Assembly: GCF_004341515.1 (NCBI RefSeq)
Contig: NZ_SLZF01000006.1
Span: 310,001-374,000 of the forward strand
DNA: 64,000 nucleotides
Reading direction: 5' to 3'
From: Allobosea sp. BK604
GTDB lineage: Bacteria; Pseudomonadota; Alphaproteobacteria; Rhizobiales; Beijerinckiaceae
How positions within the stretch are numbered: the stretch's first letter is position 1; every line of letters starts with the position of its first letter. The notes below the pieces were generated by a model that searched no databases, was not told where the DNA came from, and saw nothing but the letters and a program-made list of their open reading frames with translations. The translations under genes were made by a program, and so were the position numbers. Shown here piece by piece: positions 26,264 through 34,058 of this stretch.

Positions 26264-27478
26264 TCAGGCCGCCTCGCTGACGCAATAGGCCTCGCCGAAA
26301 GGCAGGTCGGCGCGGATGGCCGAGATGTCCTGGCCGGAACGGATGAGGCCGAGATAGAACAGCGCGCCCGTGGTCTCGCCGACGAGGATGCAGCCGGCAA
26401 GCCTGCCGCCGCGCAGCACGAACTTGCGGTAGATGCCGGCGGCGCGGTCGCGCAGGATCACGGTCTCGTCGCCCGGGCCTGGCTCGAAATCGCCGGCCGA
26501 GAAGACGCCGACACCGGAGACCTTGAGATTGGTCGAGAGCAGCGAGCCGGCATAGCTCGCCTCCTTGCCGGCGAGCCGCGCCGCGAGCACGCGGGCCTGC
26601 TCATAGGCCGGCTCGACCAGGCCATAGACCTGGCCGCGATGCTCGGCGCATTCGCCGATGGCGAAGATCGACGGGTCGTCGCTGGCGAGGCCGTCATCGA
26701 CCAGAACGCCGCGATTGACCGCGACGCCAGCCGCCTTGGCGAGGCCGGCATTGGGACGCACGCCGATGGCGATGACGACGAGATCGGCCGGCACCACCGA
26801 ACCATCGGCGAGCTCGACGCCTTCGACCCTGTCCTTGCCGGTGAAGGCCTTGGTCGCAGCGTTGAGCCGGACGACGACGCCGCGCTTGCCCATCTCGGCG
26901 GCGAGCAAAGCCGCCCCCTCGGCATCGAGCTGGCGCTCCATCAGCCGGTCGACCAGGTGCAGCAGCGTGACCTTGCCGCCGGCTTTCGACAGGCCATAGG
27001 CGGCCTCCAGACCGAGCAGGCCGCCGCCGATGACCACGATGCGCGAGCCGCGCTCGGCATGGGCGCGCAGCAGATCGACATCGGCGGTGTCACGGAAGGT
27101 GGCGACGCCCGGCAGATCGATGCCGGGGAAAGGCGGCTTGAGCGGGCTCGAGCCGGTGGCGAGCACCAGCCTGGCATAGGGCAGGCTCAGGCCATCCTCG
27201 AGCGTGACCGTCTTCGCCATGCGGTCGATGGACGACACCGCGCGGCCATAGAGCGTCGAGACGCCGCGCGCCTGCCACCAGGCGGCGGGCTTCAGCTCGA
27301 TATCGGGCGCGGCGATCTCGCCGGCGAGCAGCGGCGAGAGCAGCACGCGGTTATAGGCGAGCCGCGGCTCGGCGCCGATCACCGCGATGGAATAGCGGCC
27401 GAGCGAACGCTGGCTGAGCTCGTCGACGAGACGCGTCGCCGCCATGCCCTTGCCGATGATGATCAGCGGCTCGGCCAT
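26264..27478 (-). CDS. nasB: NAD(P)H/FAD oxidoreductase, nitrate reductase electron-transfer subunit (NasB-like)
   Basis: The 404-aa protein is a two-dinucleotide-binding flavoprotein like the N-terminal part of NirB. It has IIIGKGMAATRLVDEL (FAD), LVLATGSSPLKPPFPG, VVIGGGLLGLEAAYGLSKAG (NADH) and the IFAIGECAEHRGQVYGLVEPAYEQ segment. It lacks the BFD and siroheme domains of NirB. It sits between nrtA and nasA with gaps of only two or three bases, so it very likely feeds electrons to NasA. A short rubredoxin-reductase-like protein is an alternative reading on sequence alone. Confidence 0.88.
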   Translation of the reverse strand: MAEPLIIIGKGMAATRLVDELSQRSLGRYSIAVIGAEPRLAYNRVLLSPLLAGEIAAPDIELKPAAWWQARGVSTLYGRAVSSIDRMAKTVTLEDGLSLPYARLVLATGSSPLKPPFPGIDLPGVATFRDTADVDLLRAHAERGSRIVVIGGGLLGLEAAYGLSKAGGKVTLLHLVDRLMERQLDAEGAALLAAEMGKRGVVVRLNAATKAFTGKDRVEGVELADGSVVPADLVVIAIGVRPNAGLAKAAGVAVNRGVLVDDGLASDDPSIFAIGECAEHRGQVYGLVEPAYEQARVLAARLAGKEASYAGSLLSTNLKVSGVGVFSAGDFEPGPGDETVILRDRAAGIYRKFVLRGGRLAGCILVGETTGALFYLGLIRSGQDISAIRADLPFGEAYCVSEAA

Positions 27479-27481
27479 CGC

Positions 27482-28792
27482 TCAGGCGATCCGCTTGATC
27501 TTGAGGGCCTTGAGGTAGTCGAGCGGCGCCGCCGGATCGAACTTCACCCCATCGAAGAAGGTCTCGACGCCGCGGCTGTCGGCGGTCGGCGCGCCGGCGA
27601 CGCCGAGCGTCCTGGCGGCCTCGCGCCAGAGATCGGAGCGGTTGGTCTTGTCGACGAGCGCCTTGATGTCGAGCGTCGGCTCGAACTTGCCCCAGCGGAT
27701 ATTCTCGGTGACGAACCAGGTGTCGAGGCTCTTCCAGGGATAGGAGGTCGAGCCGCCCTCGCCCCAGAACTTCATGTAGAGATTGGTGCCCTTCGCCTCG
27801 CGGCCATTGCCGTAGTTGATGTCGCCCTGCAGGCGCTTGTTGATGTCGCCGACCGGCACGTTGAACCATTGCCGCTTGCCGACGATCTCCGACAGTTCCT
27901 GGCGGTTCTCCATCTTGTCGGCCCATTGCTGGGCCTCCATCACCGCCATCAGGATGGCCTGCGTCGCCTTCGGATTGGCATCGACCCAATCGGCGCGCAT
28001 GCCCAGGATCTTCTCGGGATGGCGGAACCAGAGCTCGCCGGTGGTCAGCGCGGAATAGCCGATATTCTGGTTGACGAGCTGCTCGTTCCAGGGCTCGCCG
28101 ACGCAGAAGCAGTCCATGTTGCCGACCTTCATGTTCGCCACCATCTGCGGCGGCGGAACGACGATGACCTTGATCTCGTTGTCGGGATCGATGCCGCCGG
28201 CGGCGAGCCAGTAGCGGATCCAGAGGTCATGGGTGCCGCCCGGGAAGGTCATGGCGGCGGTGAGCTCCTTGCCCGCGGCCTTCTTGCGCTCGAAGGCCTG
28301 CTTCAGCGGCGAGGCATCCTTCTGGACGTTGAGGTCCTTGTATTCGTTGGAGACCGAGATCGCCTGCCCGTCCTCGTTGAGGTTGAGCAGCGTGTACATC
28401 GGCAGCGGCTGGTTGTTCTGCATCACCTTGCCGGTGGTGTAGAGATGCGTCTTCGGCCGCAGGATGTGACCGCCATCGATGCCGTTCGCCTTCGTGCCGA
28501 GCGCCATGTTGTCGCGCGTCGCGCCCCAGGAGGCCTGCTTGGCGATGTCCATGTCGGGCAGGCCGTGCTTGGCGAAGAGCCCCTTCTCCTTGGCGATGAT
28601 CAGCGGCGCGGAATCGGTCAGCGCGATATAGCCGAGGCGCGTGCCCTTGACCTCCGGGCCGGCAGCCTGCGCGAAAGCGCCGGAGGGCAGCGCGGTCTTC
28701 GCCGCGGCCAGGAGCGCGGCCGCGCCGGAGAGCTTGAGCAGCTGACGGCGGCTCGAACCTGGAACTGCGGCCTTCTCAACGGTCTTCGTCAT
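27482..28792 (-). CDS. nrtA: Nitrate ABC transporter substrate-binding protein NrtA (CmpA/NrtA family)
   Basis: The 436-aa periplasmic binding protein starts MTKTVEKAAVPGSSRRQLLKL. The twin-arginine motif RRQLLKL, hydrophobic stretch and FAQA cleavage site point to Tat export. Typical NrtA segments are LGYIALTDSAPLIIAKEKGLF, GIDGGHILRPKTHLYTTG and DCFCVGEPWNEQLV. GAGG precedes the ATG; the 44-codon extension upstream overlaps the leader repeat and is rejected. It is the first gene of the nitrate operon and sits behind a sigma-54-like promoter and ANTAR-type leader hairpins. Confidence 0.94.
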   Translation of the reverse strand: MTKTVEKAAVPGSSRRQLLKLSGAAALLAAAKTALPSGAFAQAAGPEVKGTRLGYIALTDSAPLIIAKEKGLFAKHGLPDMDIAKQASWGATRDNMALGTKANGIDGGHILRPKTHLYTTGKVMQNNQPLPMYTLLNLNEDGQAISVSNEYKDLNVQKDASPLKQAFERKKAAGKELTAAMTFPGGTHDLWIRYWLAAGGIDPDNEIKVIVVPPPQMVANMKVGNMDCFCVGEPWNEQLVNQNIGYSALTTGELWFRHPEKILGMRADWVDANPKATQAILMAVMEAQQWADKMENRQELSEIVGKRQWFNVPVGDINKRLQGDINYGNGREAKGTNLYMKFWGEGGSTSYPWKSLDTWFVTENIRWGKFEPTLDIKALVDKTNRSDLWREAARTLGVAGAPTADSRGVETFFDGVKFDPAAPLDYLKALKIKRIA

Positions 28793-28840
28793 CGATCGCC
28801 TCGTGGATGTGGAAGGGTTAGGCCAGCTGCTGCGCTTTCC

Positions 28841-28862
28841 GTTCGGCCGGTCTCGGCCGAAC
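28841..28862 (-). other. Leader hairpin just upstream of nrtA
   Basis: GTTCGGCC and GGCCGAAC form a perfect 8-bp stem around the six-base loop GAGACC on the transcribed strand, about 50 bases before the nrtA ATG. It is not followed by a U-run, so it is not a simple terminator. The loop lacks the A1/G4 pattern. Confidence 0.5.
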
Positions 28863-28891
28863 AAAAGGAACTCGCGCAAAATCAACGTCTT

Positions 28892-28941
28892 GAGCGTGTT
28901 CTTGATCGCAAAAGCGGTGCCCACTCTTGCGGAACATGCTC
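28892..28941. repeat. Palindromic repeat in the nrtA leader
   Basis: Outer arms GAGCGTGTTC and GAACATGCTC pair with one G-U, and inner arms CGCAA/TTGCG continue the stem. This is a common Rhizobiales intergenic element. Placed within the predicted leader RNA, it would fold as a long hairpin between the ANTAR-type region and nrtA. Confidence 0.6.
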
Positions 28942-28994
28942 TACCGCCGAACGCGAAAAACGCCGCGCGAAAGCGCCCGTGCAGGGCCCTATCG

Positions 28995-29050
28995 ACAGCG
29001 ACGTTGCTGTACGTTCCGGTTCGGAGATGGCGCGGGCAGCGTTGGCCGCG
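28995..29050 (-). ncRNA. Candidate NasT/ANTAR antitermination leader: two AACGNN hexaloop hairpins
   Basis: On the minus strand, hairpin 1 (29050-29031) has arms CGCGGCC and GCCCGCG with one C-C mismatch and loop AACGCT. After a 20-base linker, hairpin 2 (29010-28995) has arms ACAGC and GCTGT and loop AACGTC. ANTAR-domain proteins bind tandem hairpins with six-base loops having A at 1 and G at 4; both loops fit. NasT is encoded just upstream. A GCGC-TTTC-GCGC stem followed after four bases by TTTTT (28976-28956) could be the terminator being controlled, though it is weak. Confidence 0.65.
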
Positions 29051-29063
29051 TCGTTAGAAACAA

Positions 29064-29079
29064 TACAAAAGGCGTGCCA
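29064..29079 (-). promoter_or_regulatory. Sigma-54 type promoter of the nitrate operon
   Basis: The minus strand reads TGGCACGCCTTTTGTA, against the consensus TGGCAC-N5-TTGCA, with one mismatch and correct spacing from the -24 GG to the -12 G. Transcription would start near 29054, only a few bases before leader hairpin 1. Sigma-54 with NtrC is a known control route for nitrate assimilation in alphaproteobacteria. Confidence 0.7.
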
Positions 29080-29161
29080 GCCGCGCGTAAGCCAGCCAAA
29101 CCTTTGAATTGCTTTGATTTAAGCCCGTTCCGACGGAGGGGGCGGAGTGGTCAGCTTGCCC

Positions 29162-29205
29162 TTGTGCGACGCACAATCGCGACGCAGATGCACAAATCCT
29201 GGGCA
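29162..29205. promoter_or_regulatory. Possible NtrC-type activator sites upstream of nrtA
   Basis: Two elements lie about 110-150 bp upstream of the predicted start. One is a perfect inverted repeat, TTGTGCG-A-CGCACAA (29162-29176). The other is a 17-bp partial match to TGCACC-N5-GGTGCA at 29189-29205, reading TGCACAAATCCTGGGCA. The position suits an enhancer for a sigma-54 promoter; identity is uncertain. Confidence 0.35.
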
Positions 29206-29215
29206 GCCTGTTTTT

Positions 29216-30259
29216 TCAGCGGCGCGCGTCGAAGAGTGCCGGGCGGAAGATCGAGCGGGCGATGTCCGCCGCTGCGGGATCGTCCCGGAACTGGCCGGCG
29301 CGTGCCATGCCGGCGAGGAGCCAATCCGCCCGCGCCGGGTCGGGGCGAATGGCTTCGGGGTCTAGTCGGATATAGTCGGGAACATGGCGCGCCGGGCGGT
29401 TGCCGCCCTGCACGATCTCGCCGCGCAGCACGGCCTCGATGATATCGGCGCGGGTGTTGAGCCGCTCGGGCGCGGCGAGCAGTTCGGCGAGATGCGGCAA
29501 GTTCGCCGCGCTGCTTGCCCAGCGGCTGGCCTCGATCAGCGCCGCGTTGAGCTTCGAGACCGCCTCGCCGCGGCGCTCGACATCATCGGCGCGCCAGGCC
29601 AGCACCTTTTCCGGGCAATCGCGCGCGAGATCGACGCCGCAATGCAGGATGGCGCCGACGCCGGAGGTGACGGCGAGCGTGTTCCAGGGCGCGCCGGCGC
29701 AGAAGCCGTCGACCTGGCCGCTCGACAGCGCCTCAACCGTGCGCACCGGCGGCACGACCTCGAAGCGGACGTCCTCACCGAGCTTGACGCCGCCGAGCGC
29801 CATCCATTCGCCGAGCAGATAGGTATGACTGGAGAAGGCGAAGACGGCTGCGAAGGTCAATGGCGGCAGGCCGGAGGCCTTGCGGTTCGCGACCAGCATC
29901 GCCAATGCCCCGGCCGAGACGGCGGGGTCGGCGAGATCGCCCTGCGCGGCGCGCGACAATTCCTCGAAGCGGCGCTGCGAGACGGTGATGGCGTTGCCGT
30001 TGAGATTGAGCGCGAGCGGCACCGCCATCGGCGCCCTTACCCCGTTCAGGCCGAGCGTCGAGGCGATCGCGGCGGGCGCGAGCATATGGGCGGCATCGAG
30101 CAGGCGGACATGCAGCTTGTCGCGCAGGTTCGACCAGGAGACGTCGCGGGTGAGCTCCAGCACGAGCCCTTCCGCCTCGGCGAAGCCGCCATCGGCAGCC
30201 GCGACGAGCAGCGCGGCATCGACCAGAGGCAGGAAACCGACGCGCAGATGCAGGGTCAT
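29216..30259 (-). CDS. nasS: Nitrate/nitrite sensor NasS (NrtA-like, cytoplasmic)
   Basis: The 347-aa protein resembles NrtA but has no signal peptide, starting MTLHLRVGFLPLVDAALLVAAADG. Shared ligand-domain segments include LLDAAHMLAPAAIASTLG, FSSHTYLLGEWMALGG and VDGFCAGAPWNTLAV. In characterised systems NasS holds NasT inactive until nitrate or nitrite binds. The start overlaps the nasT stop by four bases, so the pair is made together. It lies immediately before the nitrate operon control region. Confidence 0.92.
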   Translation of the reverse strand: MTLHLRVGFLPLVDAALLVAAADGGFAEAEGLVLELTRDVSWSNLRDKLHVRLLDAAHMLAPAAIASTLGLNGVRAPMAVPLALNLNGNAITVSQRRFEELSRAAQGDLADPAVSAGALAMLVANRKASGLPPLTFAAVFAFSSHTYLLGEWMALGGVKLGEDVRFEVVPPVRTVEALSSGQVDGFCAGAPWNTLAVTSGVGAILHCGVDLARDCPEKVLAWRADDVERRGEAVSKLNAALIEASRWASSAANLPHLAELLAAPERLNTRADIIEAVLRGEIVQGGNRPARHVPDYIRLDPEAIRPDPARADWLLAGMARAGQFRDDPAAADIARSIFRPALFDARR

Positions 30260-30843
30260 TTCAGCACCTCGGCGGCTGTGATGATGGAGCGGGCGATGTC
30301 GGCGAGCTTGCGCTTCTCGTTCATCGCGGTGCGGCGCATCAGGGCGTAGGCCTCGTCCTCGGACAGGCCCTTGAGGCGCATGACGATGCCCTTGGCGCGG
30401 TCGATGGCCTTGCGCTCCTCGAGCTGGGAGCGGGCCTCGTCGAGCTCCTCGCGCAGCTTGCGGAAGGCGTTGAAGCGGCTGATGCAGGTCTGCAGGATCG
30501 GCTTCAGCCGCTCCTTCTTCAGGCCGTCGACGATATAGGCGGAGACGCCGGCCTCGACCGCCGCCTCGATCGAGGCGGTGTCGGACTGGTCGACGAACAT
30601 GGTGATCGGGCGCCGGACATGGCGGCTGACCAGGAACATGTCGGCAAGCGCGTCGCGGCTCGGGTCCTCGAGGTCGATCACGACGACGTCGGGGTCATGC
30701 GCCTCGATCGCGGCGACGAGCCCGGTCGTGCTGGCGCCGATACGCACGAGATCGGTGAAGCCGGCCTCGCGCAGGCCCTCGTCGATGATCGCGGCACGGA
30801 CCGGATTGGCGTCGACGATCAGGATTTTGAGGTCGGGCTTCAT
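30256..30843 (-). CDS. nasT: ANTAR-domain antiterminator NasT
   Basis: The 195-aa protein has a receiver-like N-terminal domain (KILIVDANPVRAAIIDEGL, VVVIDLEDPSRDALADM) and a C-terminal ANTAR RNA-binding domain (ERKAIDRAKGIVMRLKGLSEDEAYALMRRTAM). NasT binds leader RNA and prevents termination in nitrate assimilation operons; here the target would be the paired hairpins before nrtA. It is the first gene of nasTS, with 63 bp separating it from the urease genes. Confidence 0.95.
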   Translation of the reverse strand: MKPDLKILIVDANPVRAAIIDEGLREAGFTDLVRIGASTTGLVAAIEAHDPDVVVIDLEDPSRDALADMFLVSRHVRRPITMFVDQSDTASIEAAVEAGVSAYIVDGLKKERLKPILQTCISRFNAFRKLREELDEARSQLEERKAIDRAKGIVMRLKGLSEDEAYALMRRTAMNEKRKLADIARSIITAAEVLK

Positions 30844-30906
30844 CGACGCGATCTATGCATTGGTCCCGAGGAAGCGAAGGCGCCGCCCGAGAGCATTTGC
30901 GCGCTT

Positions 30907-31485
30907 CTAGCCCGCGAGGATGGCGACCCCGGCCAGGACCAGACCGCCGCCGGCGACGCGTGCCAGCAGCGGCGCACGCGCGGCGAGCTGGCTCGCCAGC
31001 ACGAGGCCGGCGCCGTGCAGAGCCGCCGTCGCCAGGACGAAGCCGAGGGCGTAGCTGAAGCCGCTGGCGCTCTCCGGCAGTTCGGCGCCATGGGCGAAGC
31101 CATGGAAGATCGCGAAGATGGCGCAGGCGAGCGTGCCGGCGGCGAGCGGCGGCGAGGCCTTGAGCGCGATGGCGAGGCCAAGGATGACGACCGAGAGCGC
31201 AATCCCGATCTCGACGCCCGGCAGCGAGCCGCCGGACATGCCCCAGAGGCCGGCGACGACCATCATGCCGACGAAACCGGCCGGATAGGCGAAGCGCGCC
31301 TTGCCGCCGACGAGGCCGGCCCAGAGGCCGACCGCGACCATGGCGAGGATGTGGTCGAGCCCGGTCAGCGGGTGCATCAGGCCATGGGCGAAGCCCTCGA
31401 CCGAGCCGTGGCCAGGATGGGCGAGCGCGGGGGCCGCCGCCATCGTCAGGAGAAGTGCGAGCACGCCGGTCATCCGCTTCGTCAT
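30907..31485 (-). CDS. ureJ: HupE/UreJ family nickel-uptake-type membrane protein
   Basis: The 192-aa protein has a signal peptide ending APALAHPGHG and about six membrane segments. HPLTGLDHILAM is the family's metal-binding signature, repeated weakly as IFHGFAHGAE. HupE/UreJ proteins are thought to import nickel for hydrogenase or urease. The start MTKRMTGVLALLL follows GAGGGA and lies 11 bases after ureG, so it is the last urease gene. Confidence 0.92.
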   Translation of the reverse strand: MTKRMTGVLALLLTMAAAPALAHPGHGSVEGFAHGLMHPLTGLDHILAMVAVGLWAGLVGGKARFAYPAGFVGMMVVAGLWGMSGGSLPGVEIGIALSVVILGLAIALKASPPLAAGTLACAIFAIFHGFAHGAELPESASGFSYALGFVLATAALHGAGLVLASQLAARAPLLARVAGGGLVLAGVAILAG

Positions 31486-31496
31486 CGTCAGTTCCC

Positions 31497-32129
31497 TCAG
31501 CCTTGGGCGGTGGCTCGCAGGCCGCCTGCCGTCTCGATGAAATCCATCACCACATCGACCCCCTCGCCCGCCCGCGTGTTGGTGAAGACGAAGGGGCGCT
31601 TGCCGCGCATCGTGCGCGAGTCGCGGTCCATCACTGCAAGATCCGCACCGACATGCGGCGCCAGATCCGTCTTGTTGATGACGAGCAGGTCGGAACGGGT
31701 GATGCCCGGCCCACCCTTGCGCGGAATCTTCTCGCCGGCGGCGACGTCGATGACATAGATCGTCAGGTCGGCGAGCTCGGGCGAGAAGGTGGCGGCGAGG
31801 TTGTCGCCGCCGGATTCGATCAGGATCAGGTCGAGCCCAGGGAATTTTCCGCGCATCTCCTCGACCGCGGCGAGGTTGATCGAGCAATCCTCGCGGATCG
31901 CCGTATGCGGGCAGCCGCCGGTCTCGACCCCCATGATGCGCTCCTCGGGCAGCGCGCCCGCCACAGTGAGCAGGCGCGCATCCTCCTTGGTGTAGATATC
32001 GTTGGTGATGGCGCAGAGGTCGTAGCGTCCGCGCATGCGCTTGCAAAGCGCCTCCATCAGCGCGGTCTTGCCGGAGCCGACCGGGCCGCCGATGCCGACG
32101 CGAAGCGGGCCGTGGGGGGATGAGGACAC
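31497..32129 (-). CDS. ureG: Urease accessory GTPase UreG
   Basis: The 210-aa SIMIBI GTPase drives nickel insertion into urease. It has P-loop GGPVGSGKT, AITNDIYTKEDARLL, the metal-binding CPH in VETGGCPHTAIREDCS, ESGGDNLAATFSPEL and the guanine motif NKTD. The start is the GTG at 32129 (VSSSPHGPLRVGIGG), with AGGGA upstream; no ATG is available before the P-loop. It follows the DUF3995 gene by two bases. Confidence 0.95.
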   Translation of the reverse strand: MSSSPHGPLRVGIGGPVGSGKTALMEALCKRMRGRYDLCAITNDIYTKEDARLLTVAGALPEERIMGVETGGCPHTAIREDCSINLAAVEEMRGKFPGLDLILIESGGDNLAATFSPELADLTIYVIDVAAGEKIPRKGGPGITRSDLLVINKTDLAPHVGADLAVMDRDSRTMRGKRPFVFTNTRAGEGVDVVMDFIETAGGLRATAQG

Positions 32130-32131
32130 GA

Positions 32132-32569
32132 TCAGTTTCCCTTGAGCAGGACGAAGGCAAAGCCGGCGGCGATGACGAGGCAGAGCGGTGAATAGTAGCG
32201 CCGATCGAACGTCGAGAAAGGCTCCAGCGTGTGCCGGACGCGCCAGGCAGGCAAGAACCCGGCCAGCCCGCGAAGCAGGAAGACCGCCATCATCGCAAGG
32301 CCGATGCCGGCGACCAGCCAGTGCGGCAGGAGATCGCCGGACAGCCGTGCCAGCAGGAGCGGCCAGGCAGCGGTGAGCAGGAGCGCGCCCGCGACCAGCC
32401 AGCATAGCCGCGGCGGTGGCATGCGCTTGCGCCGCGGATCGCCGATGACGGTCCTGACCAAGGCCTGCTCGTCCGCCGCAGGCCAGAGGCCGCCGAGCCC
32501 CCAATAGGCGTGCAGCAGCGCAATCGCAGCGAGGACCGAGGCGAGCGCCGCCGCGACCGCGGCCGTCAC
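32132..32569 (-). CDS. DUF3995-like small membrane protein inside the urease operon
   Basis: The 145-aa protein has four predicted membrane helices, with the first containing AIALLHAYWGLGGLWPA, a segment typical of DUF3995. The conserved WRVRHTLEPFSTFDRRYYSPLCL stretch lies before the last helix. It begins with GTG overlapping the ureF stop (GTGA) and ends two bases before ureG, so it is translated as part of the urease operon. The family has no established function; membrane association next to ureF/ureG might relate to nickel supply, but this is a guess. Confidence 0.8.
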   Translation of the reverse strand: MTAAVAAALASVLAAIALLHAYWGLGGLWPAADEQALVRTVIGDPRRKRMPPPRLCWLVAGALLLTAAWPLLLARLSGDLLPHWLVAGIGLAMMAVFLLRGLAGFLPAWRVRHTLEPFSTFDRRYYSPLCLVIAAGFAFVLLKGN

Positions 32570-33243
32570 GAGCGGAACAGCCGCGTGTACTGGGTCTCAT
32601 GGCGCAGGGATGCGATATCCGAGCGCAGCGCGCAGCCGCCGAGATCGTCGAGCGTCGCGTTCTCAGCCCGCGCTGCGGCGTCGTGCAACGCTGGCACCAG
32701 CGCGGCGGTGATCTTCTGTCCGTCGGTCTGGCCGACGATGCCGAGCCGGACCGCGGCCGAGATGAGATTGGCGAGGAAGCCGAGACCATAGGCTTCCAGC
32801 GCCGGGCGCAGCGGCACGTCATGGCCGCTCGCAGCGGCTGCGACGGCAACGGGATAGGCGATGTCGCCAGTCCAAGCGGCGCGCAACCGATCGAGCGCGG
32901 CGCAAGGCCAGGCAGCACGCGTTGCGGTGAGGAAGGCGTTGCCCTGCGTCACCGTCTCCAGCCGACGCTCGCCTGAGTTGGCCAGCGCCAAGGCGAGCTC
33001 GGCGATCTCGGCGAGCGCCGCGTCATCGCCCTGCCCGCAGGCGCGCCAGGCGCTGGCGAAGAGCACGAGGTCGTTGTGCAGGGAGCCATGGGCGACCAGC
33101 GCGTCCAGCCAGTCGCGCAGCGTCGCCGCATCGGTGAGGTCACCGGCCTCGTGGGCCCATTCGAGCCCATGCGAATAGGCGAAGGCGCCGACCGGAAAGG
33201 ACGGCGAAAGCCAGACCATCAATGGCAGATGCGCGCCGGACAT
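32566..33243 (-). CDS. ureF: Urease accessory protein UreF
   Basis: The 225-aa all-helical protein shows the UreF signature SPSFPVGAFAYSHGLEWA at the N-terminus and a C-terminal region with DIASLRHETQYTRLFRS, the tail that docks to UreG/UreD. It forms the urease activation complex with UreD and UreG. It starts seven bases downstream of ureE on the same strand. Confidence 0.95.
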   Translation of the reverse strand: MSGAHLPLMVWLSPSFPVGAFAYSHGLEWAHEAGDLTDAATLRDWLDALVAHGSLHNDLVLFASAWRACGQGDDAALAEIAELALALANSGERRLETVTQGNAFLTATRAAWPCAALDRLRAAWTGDIAYPVAVAAAASGHDVPLRPALEAYGLGFLANLISAAVRLGIVGQTDGQKITAALVPALHDAAARAENATLDDLGGCALRSDIASLRHETQYTRLFRS

Positions 33244-33249
33244 GGCGAC

Positions 33250-34035
33250 TCAATGATCGTGCTTGCGGCCCTTATGCGCGTGCTCGGCGCCATGGTGGTG
33301 GCTGTGGTCGTGATGATCGTGGTCATGATGAGCGTGGTCATGGCCATGGTGATCATGCGCATGGTCATGGCCGCAGCCGGCGCCGTGAGTATGCGCGTGC
33401 TCGTGCTTGTGATCATGGCCGTGATCGCGATGCGCGTGCCCATGATCATGTTTGTGATGCGCATCGCCGTGATCGTGCCCGCAGCCGCAGGCCGCGTCAT
33501 GGGCGTGATGCTCATGACCGTGGTCGTGACCATGATCGTGCCCGTGGTGGTCATGCCCGTGATGATCATGGCCGTGATGATCGTGTCCGCAATTCTCGTG
33601 GCCATGATCATAGGCGCCGCGCTCGGGCTGGAACGGGCGCTCGACCTCGCTCATCGCGCAACCCTGGCCGCGGATCATCTCGGCCAGCACATGGTCGTTC
33701 TCGATATAGATCGCGTCGGCGGTGATCTCGGCCGGGGTGTGGCGGTTGCCGATATGCCAGGCGACGCGCATCAGGCGCAGCGGGTTCTCGGCGCGGATCT
33801 CGAGCAGGCGCTGCGCCGCCGCCTTGATCAGGACGAGGCGGCCATCCTCAAGCTTGACGGCATCGCCATCGTTCAGCGCGGTCGGCTTGTCGAGATCGAG
33901 CAGGATGTCGAGCCCGCCATCGCCCTTGAGCGCGACGCGGCGGCGGTTGCGGTCCTCATGGTCGAGCGTCAGCGTCTCGACGACCTTGTCCTGCTTGACC
34001 GCGGCCTTGCGGGTAACGGAGGTGGCGCGCAGCAT
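33250..34035 (-). CDS. ureE: Urease nickel metallochaperone UreE with very long His-rich tail
   Basis: The 261-aa protein has a normal UreE body of about 140 residues: a peptide-binding domain (DHEDRNRRRVALKGDGGLDILLD) and a metal-binding domain with RVAWHIGNRHTPAEI. From about residue 145 it becomes a tail of roughly 120 residues with about 54 histidines, many Asp and Gly, and four Cys, largely as GHDHH and GHDHGHDH repeats. Such tails bind many nickel ions, but Klebsiella UreE has only about 15 residues of this type. The start MLRATSVTRKA fits the family; its ribosome site is weak. Confidence 0.93.
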   Translation of the reverse strand: MLRATSVTRKAAVKQDKVVETLTLDHEDRNRRRVALKGDGGLDILLDLDKPTALNDGDAVKLEDGRLVLIKAAAQRLLEIRAENPLRLMRVAWHIGNRHTPAEITADAIYIENDHVLAEMIRGQGCAMSEVERPFQPERGAYDHGHENCGHDHHGHDHHGHDHHGHDHGHDHGHEHHAHDAACGCGHDHGDAHHKHDHGHAHRDHGHDHKHEHAHTHGAGCGHDHAHDHHGHDHAHHDHDHHDHSHHHGAEHAHKGRKHDH

Positions 34036-34058
34036 GATCGTGAACCCGTGCTTGATGA

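Noticed and set aside
28841..28862. Hairpin before nrtA considered as the second ANTAR-binding hairpin
   Set aside because: Its six-base loop GAGACC lacks A at position 1 and G at 4; the 28995-29010 hairpin fits far better.
33250..33620. CRISPR-like or tandem non-coding repeat
   Set aside because: The periodic sequence is the in-frame His-rich tail of UreE, with no spacers.
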